Shown: in pieces, positions 1 to 5,195 of the stretch | Position numbering within the stretch: position 1 is the first letter of the stretch | Layout: every line of letters starts with the position of its first letter | Source of the DNA: Candidatus Atribacteria bacterium 1244-E10-H5-B2 | GTDB lineage: Bacteria; Atribacterota; JS1; SB-45; 34-128 | Direction of reading: 5' to 3' | DNA: 10,454 bases | Assembly: GCA_003575245.1 (NCBI GenBank) | Contig: NMQN01000664.1 | Span: forward strand, 1 to 10,454 | Position numbers and translations under genes: made by a program | The notes under the pieces: generated by a model | Told to the model about the DNA's origin: nothing | The model's database searches: none | Seen by the model: only the letters and a program-made list of their open reading frames with translations

Positions 1-104
1 CTCTCCCGGGCAATGTTTTTAAAATTCATAAATATTCCATCAGCATAAGGTTGGTGTATATGATCTTTAAGAATCAGATTTTCCTCTACGGTAAAATTTT
101 CATT
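1..104 (-). pseudogene. ABC transporter ATPase fragment, 5'-truncated and running off the window (left copy)
   Basis: On the minus strand, 34 codons are open to the window edge and contain FTVEENLILKDH, followed by a segment ending NFKNIARE. This resembles the stretch after the Q-loop in nucleoside/simple-sugar importer ATPases (YufO/RbsA-like), where 'L-(S/T)-V-x-E-N-L-I-L' precedes a '(L/M)NF' segment. The frame is closed by a TAA at 105-107 and has no start codon or ribosome site. The Walker A half of the protein, which should lie upstream, is absent; a different small gene is there instead. I read it as a decapitated remnant joined to the small arginine-rich gene. The family call rests on a short stretch and is moderate. 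Confidence 0.5.
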
Positions 105-130
105 TTAACTATTTATTTTGAAAGGATATG

Positions 131-280
131 CTATTTCTCGAATTTTCTTCTATCTTCGCCGGTTCTTCTATCCTGGCCACTTCTGCATTCAGGTTCTTTG
201 TGATTTGGGTCATTAAATTTTCTGCGGTTTTCCCCTGATCTTCTTTCTTCTCCAGTACGGCGCTCTTCTTTCTTTTCCAT
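131..280 (-). CDS. 49-residue arginine-rich protein with internal duplication (left copy)
   Basis: This 49-residue ORF begins with ATG at 280 (minus strand), eight bases after a good Shine-Dalgarno (GAGGAG at 289-294). Two 16-residue units are visible: residues 7-22 (RRTGEERRSGENRRKF) and 32-47 (CRSGQDRRTGEDRRKF). They are separated by a D-P-N-H-K-E-P-E linker. Within each unit a five-residue 'RR-x-G-x' step recurs. There is no signal peptide or membrane segment; the protein is highly charged and probably soluble. It has one cysteine, C32, at the start of the second unit. I do not recognise a characterised family. RR-x-G-x-x-RR repeats occur in small uncharacterised bacterial proteins, and nucleic-acid binding is possible but unproven. 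Confidence 0.7.
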   Translation of the reverse strand: MEKKEERRTGEERRSGENRRKFNDPNHKEPECRSGQDRRTGEDRRKFEK

Positions 281-380
281 ATTGTTTTCTCCTCTTTTAA
301 TTTACCTGTTTAATATTTTTTAAATACTATGATTAAAGTTCTACAAGGGTGACGCAAAATCCTTCTTTTTTGAGAGAAAA

Positions 381-502
381 GTTTTCGGTTTTCGGTTTAC
401 AATTGAAAAACATGAGATGAGGATGCAAGTTGCAAGAGTTTAAAATTCATTAATTGATCGATTAAATTAGTCATTAGTGAATAGTAGATAGTCGTTAGTA
501 GG
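381..502. repeat. Heptamer-periodic imperfect tandem words (left copy)
   Basis: The unit gttttcg occurs at 381 and 388 and begins again at 395. In the same seven-base phase, atgcaag (423) and ttgcaag (430) are adjacent. A second block has five consecutive heptamers beginning TAGT at 468, 475, 482, 489 and 496 (tagtcat, tagtgaa, tagtaga, tagtcgt, tagtagg). Seven-base periodicity with drifting sequence resembles short tandemly repeated heptanucleotide elements described in bacterial intergenic DNA. It is not a CRISPR array, because there are no long repeats or spacers. Confidence 0.7.
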
Positions 503-506
503 AAAT

Positions 507-690
507 GTAGGGGCCTGATTCATCAAACCCGTTTATCCCCGTAGGACAGGTATTCCCCTTTTTCATGAGGACAGACCCACATGTCTAAACATCCCCCCAC
601 TTTAACCCTCCCTCCTCAAGAGGGCGGGGATTTGGGGAATAATGCTAATTTACCGATTAAATTCCGGAGGGGAGAATAGAAATTGTCCCC
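507..690. repeat. GC-rich palindromic intergenic element (left copy)
   Basis: This block is much richer in G and C than its surroundings. It contains an imperfect hairpin at about 513-534 (GGG..TGA / TCA..CCC around a TTCA loop), GACA/TGTC pairing near 570-585, and a CCCTC-CTCAA-GAGGG stem-loop at 610-624. The layout (GGGG and CCCC runs alternating with short palindromes) is typical of dispersed non-coding repeats in AT-rich genomes. Here it is seen only in the two arms, so dispersal elsewhere is inference. Confidence 0.55.
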
Positions 691-728
691 CGATAAAAGA
701 GAGATTTGATATTAAAACCATATTTACA

Positions 729-757
729 TTGACAGGCTTGAGGATAATATGTAAAAA
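729..757 (+). promoter_or_regulatory. Candidate sigma-70 promoter for the exporter operon (left copy)
   Basis: A perfect TTGACA (729-734) is followed, after 17 bases, by the weaker -10 match TAAAAA (752-757). Transcription would start near 764 and leave an untranslated leader of about 80 bases before the ATG at 846. The exact -35 makes it plausible; the weak -10 keeps confidence moderate. Confidence 0.45.
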
Positions 758-845
758 TAGTATGCATATCATATTTTAAAAGAAAAAAGATAAGAGTAAG
801 CAATAAATTAGGGGATATAAAAATAATAAGTGGGCGAAAATAAAT

Positions 846-1838
846 ATGAATGATAGCGAAAACAATATGAATAATATCATAGAAGTTAAAAGTTTGGGGA
901 AAAAGTTTGGCGATTTAGAAGCAGTTAAAAATATCAGCTTCGAAGTTAAAGAGAGAGAGATATTCGGCTTTTTAGGACCTAATGGAGCAGGAAAAACTAC
1001 CACTATAAATATGCTTTGTACCATACTCAAGCCAAGCCATGGTACCGCCAGCGTAAACGGATATTCTATAATTAACTCGCAAAATGAAGTAAGGAAAAGT
1101 ATCGGTATAATCTTTCAGGAAAATACCCTGGATGAAAAACTCACCGCCAATGAAAATCTTCTATTACACTGCCGATTTTATAAAGTCCCCAAAAAAGAGA
1201 GAGAAACCAGAATAAAAGAATCGCTTAATATAGTAGAACTCAGCGATAAAAGAAATAAAATTGTAGAAACTTTTTCAGGAGGCATGAAGAGGAGATTGGA
1301 GATTGCCCGGGGTCTGCTGCATTACCCGAAAGTACTTTTTTTAGATGAACCAACTTTAGGCCTTGACCCTCAAACCAGGGCCCATGTATGGGAATTTATT
1401 TTGAAATTAAAAGAAAAAGCCGGCATTACTATGTTTTTAACCACTCATTATATGGAAGAAGCAGAAATATGTAGCCGCGTGGCTATTATCGATTACGGTA
1501 AATTGATTGCCTTAGATACCCCGGATGAGCTGAAAAGTAGAGTGGGTGGAGATATTATAGAAATATCTACCTTGGATAATAAAGCTTCCAAGAAAGAAAT
1601 AGAAAACAAATATAATAAAGAGGTAACCGAAAACCAGAAAATCCTTTCTTTTAAGGTGGACAAAGGTCATAAATTTTTAGTCAGTTTTATAAAAAGTTTT
1701 AAAACTCCAATTAAAAGCATTAATTTAAGAAGGCCTACCTTGAATGATGTCTTCTTGAAATTAACCGGCAGACAGATAAGAGATGAAGAAATCTCGGCAA
1801 GAGATTTATTGAAAAAAAGAATGAAAATGCATGGATAG
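846..1838 (+). CDS. ABC-2 type exporter, ATP-binding subunit (NatA/DrrA-like), left copy
   Basis: This 330-residue ATPase would power export through the adjacent membrane protein at the cytoplasmic face. Its motifs are complete: Walker A GPNGAGKT (44-51), Q-loop Q91, signature FSGGM (143-147), Walker B VLFLDEP with E168, D-loop GLDP (172-175) and switch histidine H201. A C-terminal extension of about 100 residues carries R-P-T-L-N-D-V-F-L-K-L-T-G near 296-308, the typical end of daunorubicin-resistance-type (DUF4162) ATPases. No strong ribosome site precedes the ATG at 846; ATG 867 is an alternative that would remove seven residues. The permease starts 35 bases downstream with its own AGGAGA, so the two are probably co-transcribed. 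The substrate cannot be told from sequence. An identical copy lies at 8617-9609. Confidence 0.93.
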   Translation: MNDSENNMNNIIEVKSLGKKFGDLEAVKNISFEVKEREIFGFLGPNGAGKTTTINMLCTILKPSHGTASVNGYSIINSQNEVRKSIGIIFQENTLDEKLTANENLLLHCRFYKVPKKERETRIKESLNIVELSDKRNKIVETFSGGMKRRLEIARGLLHYPKVLFLDEPTLGLDPQTRAHVWEFILKLKEKAGITMFLTTHYMEEAEICSRVAIIDYGKLIALDTPDELKSRVGGDIIEISTLDNKASKKEIENKYNKEVTENQKILSFKVDKGHKFLVSFIKSFKTPIKSINLRRPTLNDVFLKLTGRQIRDEEISARDLLKKRMKMHG

Positions 1839-1873
1839 AATGAGATAGAAGTTAACAGTTAGGAGAAAATAAG

Positions 1874-3085
1874 ATGGAAGAAATTTTCGCCCTCTGGCAG
1901 AGAGATATAATAAGGTTTTTTAGAGATAAAGCAAGATTTTTTGGTTCTTTTGCTATGCCCTTCCTATTTCTAATTATATTCGGAAGTGGTATGAGCGGCT
2001 CCATAAGGTCATTGCTCAAGGGTGCAGATACTCCTTCTGCTATGGCAAGTTTTGATTATGTAAAATTTATGTTCCCCGGCATTATTGGGATGGTGATTTT
2101 TACTACCTCAATCTTTTCAGCACTTTCAGTGGTACAGGATAGAGAATTTGGATATTTAAGAGAGATACTGGTTTCACCGGTAAAAAGAAGCTCTATTGCT
2201 ATTGGCAAAGTATTGGGAGGAACTACTATCGCCGTTATACAGGGATTGCTTATGTTTGTCTTTGTTCCCTTTATCGGCTTGAAAATAAATCTATCCATTA
2301 TGATAAAACTAATCCCCGCTATGTTCTTGGTAGCTTTTACCCTTTCTTCCATAGGTCTTCTGCTTGCCAGTTCCTTAAAAACTTCAGCGGGATTTCAAAT
2401 GGTAGTGCAAATTTTAATTTTTCCTATGCTCTTTTTATCGGGAGCATTCTTTCCGATAACCGGACTACCGGCATGGATGAATTTTCTGGTAACTATAAAT
2501 CCGCTCACCTATTCTGTAGATATGTTTAAGAAAATAATATTAGAAGCAGATAAATTAGATCCCCTATTAAGGCAGGCAATGGGACTTAACCTAACTGTTC
2601 TTGGGCATCAAGTAACTATATTTAATGAAGCCCTCTTTATTTTAATATGCGGTATCATTTTTATCACTTGTGCGTTAAAGAAAAAGGGGATTGAATTTTG
2701 CTGGCAACGTAAAGAAAATGAAACTTGTGAAAAATGGAGAAAGCATAGAGAATTTAGTAAATGGGTTGATTCTTTCAAATGTTATCAGAAGTTGGAAGAT
2801 AATATTGCTTTCATTCAAAAGAATGGAGTTAATGAGTTTGAAAAGATACAAAAAACAAGAGAAAACTTATTAAAAGAGATGTTACAAGAATTTAATGAAG
2901 GATGCTCCAAAAGTTATTATTGTATTGCCGCAGCAGTTTTAGAGATTGAAGAATTAGAGGAGGCATTTACTAAAGCGAAGAAAGATTCTACTGGTTTAGA
3001 AATTAAAGGCAAATCCAAGGTTCTCCACTCGATATTGGATGAAATTGCTGGGAGAAAAAATTATTATTTAAAATTAAGAAAATGA
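1874..3085 (+). CDS. ABC-2 permease fused in frame to a DUF3795-like C-terminal piece (left copy)
   Basis: Residues 1-265 are identical to the intact permease at 7754-8581. They form an ABC-2 membrane subunit with about six membrane segments and the typical E-F-G-Y-L-R-E-I-L-V-S-P motif near residues 91-102. AGGAGA at 1861-1866 sets the ATG. From codon 266 (base 2669) the sequence is unrelated: 138 hydrophilic residues rich in Cys, Lys and Glu replace the natural ten-residue end. ABC-2 permeases of this type are usually about 250-280 residues, so 403 is abnormal. The change lies exactly at the inverted-repeat boundary, so the fusion is best read as a rearrangement or assembly joint, not an evolved domain architecture. 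If real, the last membrane helix would be followed by a soluble tail. Confidence 0.75.
   Translation: MEEIFALWQRDIIRFFRDKARFFGSFAMPFLFLIIFGSGMSGSIRSLLKGADTPSAMASFDYVKFMFPGIIGMVIFTTSIFSALSVVQDREFGYLREILVSPVKRSSIAIGKVLGGTTIAVIQGLLMFVFVPFIGLKINLSIMIKLIPAMFLVAFTLSSIGLLLASSLKTSAGFQMVVQILIFPMLFLSGAFFPITGLPAWMNFLVTINPLTYSVDMFKKIILEADKLDPLLRQAMGLNLTVLGHQVTIFNEALFILICGIIFITCALKKKGIEFCWQRKENETCEKWRKHREFSKWVDSFKCYQKLEDNIAFIQKNGVNEFEKIQKTRENLLKEMLQEFNEGCSKSYYCIAAAVLEIEELEEAFTKAKKDSTGLEIKGKSKVLHSILDEIAGRKNYYLKLRK
2669..3085 (+). pseudogene. DUF3795-like Cys-rich protein, 3' fragment
   Basis: The 138 codons after the repeat boundary begin C-A-L-K-K-K-G-I-E-F-C-W and then E-T-C-E-K-W. This matches the second cysteine group of DUF3795 proteins, where a 'C..KEKG(I/L)EFC..C..FPCEK' pattern is usual. 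It is followed by a helical Lys/Glu-rich C-terminal region ending K-N-Y-Y-L-K-L-R-K. The N-terminal cysteine cluster and the start codon are missing, so the native gene is truncated and is expressed, if at all, only as the tail of the permease ORF. The molecular role of the family is unknown; clustered cysteines suggest metal binding. I am fairly confident of the family but have not aligned it. Confidence 0.6.
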
Positions 3086-3168
3086 AAAAATTGAGGATTC
3101 TTGAAGAGAAGACGGTTAACACTAATGTTAGAACTTAGCAGTAAATACAGGGATAAAGAACAAGGAAA

Positions 3169-3693
3169 ATGAAAAGTGAAAAAGGACATTTAAGAAAATC
3201 ACACAAACATCGTGATGACTTAACGGGTGAGTACGCTTTCGGCGATATGGGCCAGCTAATTCTCCTGGTTGTCTTTCTCGTTGTATGGATTGCGGACTCA
3301 TTTGTATTCAAATATTCTACTTTTTTAACTCAATACGTATCTAATTATATACGTGTTCCAATCGCTCTAATTATATTAGTAATATCCGGATTATTGGCTT
3401 GGGCTGGTCTAAAAATAGTATTTGGAGAGACAAGAGAAGAACCACAGATAATTACAACTGGCGTATTTTCTATTGTACGTCATCCGATATACCTTGGTTC
3501 AATACTACTTTATCTAGGGCTCATTTTATTAACCTTATCTCTCCTTCCGGTTTTGGTGTGGATTTTAATTATAATATTTTATTATATGATCTCACGGTAT
3601 GAAGAAAAACTTCTAACCCAAAGGTTTGGGTCGGCATATGAAGAGCATAAGAAGAAAGTGTCTATGTTACTCCCGATTAAATTGCCATATTAA
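3169..3693 (+). CDS. Isoprenylcysteine carboxyl methyltransferase-like membrane protein
   Basis: This 174-residue integral membrane protein resembles the ICMT/PEMT superfamily, which methylates small substrates using S-adenosylmethionine at the membrane. Hydrophobic segments lie at about 28-45, 62-84, 108-125 and 126-142. The family signature is present: V-R-H-P-I-Y-L-G at 103-110, then E-E-K-L-L-T-Q-R-F-G-S-A-Y-E-E-H at 145-160, which correspond to the SAM-binding RHP and EE elements. The hydrophilic N-terminus (1-27) is rich in Lys and His. An AAGGA about three bases before the ATG at 3169 is a close-spaced ribosome site. The substrate is unknown, because bacterial members act on varied lipids or proteins. 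It is followed 59 bases later by the LapA-domain gene on the same strand. Confidence 0.85.
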   Translation: MKSEKGHLRKSHKHRDDLTGEYAFGDMGQLILLVVFLVVWIADSFVFKYSTFLTQYVSNYIRVPIALIILVISGLLAWAGLKIVFGETREEPQIITTGVFSIVRHPIYLGSILLYLGLILLTLSLLPVLVWILIIIFYYMISRYEEKLLTQRFGSAYEEHKKKVSMLLPIKLPY

Positions 3694-3736
3694 AGTAATA
3701 CAAAATTACTAATTTAAAATAAAACATAAAAAAATA

Positions 3737-3742
3737 AAGGAG
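3737..3742 (+). promoter_or_regulatory. Ribosome binding site that sets the LapA-domain start
   Basis: AAGGAG lies ten bases before ATG 3753 but only one base before the in-frame GTG at 3744. The GTG is therefore too close to be used, and the shorter 113-residue protein is the better call. Confidence 0.75.
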
Positions 3743-3752
3743 AGTGATTTGC

Positions 3753-4094
3753 ATGCAGGTACAATTGATTGTGGCTATTATTGTGGCTATTTTAGCTGTT
3801 GTTTTTGCCCTTCAAAATGCGGTTCCTATTACGGTAAGTTTTCTAACCTGGAGATTTGAAAGTTCATTAGCCCTGGTGCTTTTGATTACTGTTGCCCTGG
3901 GAATTATAATAAGTTTATTGGTCTCAGTGCCTTCGATGATAAGGACAAGGAGGATAATTTCCGGTCAAAAGAAGAAGATTCAAGAATTAGAGAGCAGCCT
4001 TCAAGGAGAGAGCGAAAGTAAAATAGAAGAAGAGAATGGAATAAAAATAGAAGAGAAAATTAAAAGCGAAGAATCAGAACTACCTTTAGAATAA
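3753..4094 (+). CDS. LapA-domain (DUF1049) inner-membrane protein
   Basis: This 113-residue protein has two membrane segments, about 4-20 and 37-59, enclosing the family motif F-A-L-Q-N-A-V-P-I-T-V-S-F (18-30). A basic stop-transfer R-T-R-R follows at 64-67, then a cytoplasmic coiled-coil tail of Lys/Glu-rich repeats (71-113). This is the standard layout of the LapA family; the Escherichia coli member, with its partner LapB, takes part in control of lipopolysaccharide assembly. No lapB-like gene is visible here, so the role is uncertain. Starting at GTG 3744 would add M-I-C; spacing from the Shine-Dalgarno favours ATG 3753. An AT-rich stem-loop 19 bases after the stop may end the transcript. 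Confidence 0.85.
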   Translation: MQVQLIVAIIVAILAVVFALQNAVPITVSFLTWRFESSLALVLLITVALGIIISLLVSVPSMIRTRRIISGQKKKIQELESSLQGESESKIEEENGIKIEEKIKSEESELPLE

Positions 4095-4112
4095 TCCTCC
4101 CCATTTTTCCCT

Positions 4113-4133
4113 AAATCAACCATTGATTTTTTT
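4113..4133 (+). terminator. Weak AT-rich stem-loop with T tail
   Basis: AAATCAA (4113-4119), loop CCA, then TTGATTT (4123-4129) running into further T residues to 4133. The seven-pair stem is low in GC, so termination would be inefficient. Its position just after the LapA-domain gene and before the aldolase promoter region is suitable. Confidence 0.4.
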
Positions 4134-4148
4134 AAAGGAAAAGAAGGA

Positions 4149-4165
4149 TTTATAATTTTTATAAA
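4149..4165. promoter_or_regulatory. Perfect palindrome and -10-like box before the aldolase gene
   Basis: TTTATAA-TTT-TTATAAA is a perfect seven-base inverted repeat ending six bases before the aldolase Shine-Dalgarno (AAGGAG 4172-4177). It contains a perfect TATAAT (4151-4156), although no good -35 lies 16-18 bases upstream. It could be a promoter core, an operator, or just AT-rich sequence. Confidence 0.3.
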
Positions 4166-4183
4166 GTATCTAAGGAGTGAATT

Positions 4184-4978
4184 ATGAGGAAAAATAAAGT
4201 AAAAGAGAAACTTCTAAGGGGAGAATCAGTATTAGGAATTTGGCAGGGCATTAATTCAATAGATCTTGCTGAAATGTCAGGTTATTCAGGATATGATTTT
4301 ATTATTTTAGATACAGAACATGGACCAATGTCTGCTGAATCCTGCATGCCTTTGATTTGTGCAGCTGAACGAACTAATATTGTGCCAATAATTAGAGTAA
4401 GTGAAATTCAAAAAACATATATTTTAAAGGCATTAGATGTGGGGGCTATGGGAATTATCTTTCCTATGGTCAGCACTTTAGAAGAGGCTAAAAGAGCTGT
4501 ATCTTTATCTAAGTACATTCAAAGAGGGGATCAAAAAAGAGAACGATTCAGAGGATTAATAAATGTTAGCCGGGCAGCTGGATATGGCATAACTGTCGAC
4601 GAAAAAAGCCACATTGAGACTTCCAATAAAGAGATTATACTAATTGTTCAATTTGAAACTAAAGAAGCAGTTGGTAATCTGGATGAAATCCTCAAGCTCG
4701 AAGAGATAGATGTAGTTTTTATTGGAGCTGTTGATTTATCCCAATCATTAGGTTTTCCCGGAGAATATAATAATCCGATTGTAAAAAACATCATAAAAGA
4801 GGCAATTAAAAAGATAGTAAATTCGGGTAAAGCAGCTGGTGTGGTAGCTTCATCACCTGATTCGATAAAATACTGGATTGAATTAGGGGTAAAGTTTATT
4901 ACTTGTCACCAAACTATGATTTTAGCGGAAGCATTAGGTAATTTTGTAAATAGCTTTAATAAAGTTGTTCATGATTGA
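4184..4978 (+). CDS. HpcH/HpaI family class II aldolase
   Basis: This 264-residue cytoplasmic TIM-barrel enzyme belongs to the family that splits or forms 4-hydroxy-2-oxo acids with a divalent metal. Family landmarks are present: D-T-E-H-G-P with catalytic H46 (43-48), R71 in I-I-R-V, the L-D-V-G-A-M-G-I-I-F-P strand (84-94), metal ligand E158 in Q-F-E-T-K-E-A-V, and D184 in I-G-A-V-D-L-S-Q-S-L-G. Its length is normal. AAGGAG six bases before ATG 4184 fixes the start. One oddity is that the usual Y-P-P-x-G-x-R-G substrate loop reads Y-I-Q-R-G-D-Q-K-R-E-R-F-R-G (111-124), which is longer and lacks the prolines. Related citrate lyase beta subunits share the fold, but the E-H-G-P and D-L-S-Q motifs favour HpcH/HpaI. 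The substrate is unknown, and no pathway partner gene lies adjacent. Confidence 0.88.
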   Translation: MRKNKVKEKLLRGESVLGIWQGINSIDLAEMSGYSGYDFIILDTEHGPMSAESCMPLICAAERTNIVPIIRVSEIQKTYILKALDVGAMGIIFPMVSTLEEAKRAVSLSKYIQRGDQKRERFRGLINVSRAAGYGITVDEKSHIETSNKEIILIVQFETKEAVGNLDEILKLEEIDVVFIGAVDLSQSLGFPGEYNNPIVKNIIKEAIKKIVNSGKAAGVVASSPDSIKYWIELGVKFITCHQTMILAEALGNFVNSFNKVVHD

Positions 4979-4996
4979 TAAAAAACATATCTAACA

Positions 4997-5036
4997 AAAA
5001 ACCATCATTCCTTTGGTATTTTGCTGAAGGGTTTTT
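4997..5036 (+). terminator. Possible weak terminator after the aldolase
   Basis: AAAAACC (4997-5003) can pair with GGTTTTT (5030-5036) across a 26-base loop. The stem is AT-rich and the loop long, so this is only a candidate. It sits 18 bases after the aldolase stop. Confidence 0.25.
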
Positions 5037-5077
5037 ATATAAAGAATAGTAATTGTTCCATTTTTTTCTTTTAACTT

Positions 5078-5182
5078 TCTTATTATAACCCTTCCAATCC
5101 TCTATCCATAGATGAACTAATCAGGATAGCTGATAAGAAGATGTACGAAGACAAAAAGGATAAGAAGCATAAGAAGGAATAG
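5078..5182 (+). pseudogene. GGDEF (diguanylate cyclase) C-terminal remnant
   Basis: A short open stretch on the plus strand reads N-P-S-N-P-L-S-I-D-E-L-I-R-I-A-D-K-K-M-Y followed by E-D-K-K and a Lys-rich end before TAG at 5180-5182. The pattern 'S-x-D-E-L-(I/L)-x-x-A-D-x-x-M-Y-x-x-K' is the extreme C-terminus of GGDEF domains, which make cyclic-di-GMP. No start codon, GG(D/E)EF motif or rest of the domain lies upstream; a stop at 5072-5074 closes the frame. It is too short to act and looks like the scar of a deleted gene. It ends 13 bases before the converging HD-GYP gene. Confidence 0.7.
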
Positions 5183-5195
5183 TTAATAAAATAAA

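Larger units (their letters stand above)
281..845. other. 565-base non-coding stretch between divergent genes (left copy)
   Basis: No credible gene lies here. It separates the small arginine-rich gene (minus strand) from the exporter ATPase (plus strand), so it should carry divergent promoters. From left to right it holds an AT-rich leader for the small gene (281-380), heptamer-periodic words (381-502), a GC-rich repeat with imperfect palindromes (507-690), and an AT-rich segment with a promoter-like pair upstream of the ATPase. The composition swings from AT-rich to markedly GC-rich and back. Confidence 0.8.
1..2668 (+). repeat. Left arm of a perfect 2668-base inverted repeat
   Basis: The first bases (ctctcccgggcaatg) are the exact reverse complement of the last bases of the window. 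Gene coordinates mirror exactly about the centre (846 with 9609, 1838 with 8617), so there are no net indels. The two ATPase translations are identical, and spot checks of the non-coding part agree. Identity stops after the shared string ttatcact at 2668, where this arm continues tgtgcg and the other arm (read in reverse) continues ctggct. The arm reaches the window end, so its true outer limit is unknown. It contains no recognisable transposase. Confidence 0.97.

Noticed and set aside
381..502. CRISPR array
   Set aside because: The period is seven bases with drifting words; there are no 25-40 base repeats, no spacers and no cas gene.
776..1030. 84-residue minus-strand ORF (and its mirror at 9425-9679)
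   Set aside because: Lies antisense over the ATPase N-terminus and Walker A region; the hydrophobic, Ser/Pro-rich translation is a by-product of the sense codons.
2056..2352. 98-residue minus-strand ORF (and mirror at 8103-8399)
   Set aside because: Antisense to the middle of the permease gene, with no ribosome site and no family resemblance.
2691..2873. 60-residue plus-strand ORF
   Set aside because: Out-of-frame shadow inside the DUF3795-like fragment, whose own frame has recognisable cysteine motifs.
3117..3130. TAACA-CTAA-TGTTA hairpin before the methyltransferase-like gene
   Set aside because: Five-pair AT-rich stem without a T tail and with no supporting context; too weak to call a terminator or operator.
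3399..3602. 67-residue plus-strand ORF
   Set aside because: Out-of-frame shadow of the methyltransferase-like gene across its RHP motif.
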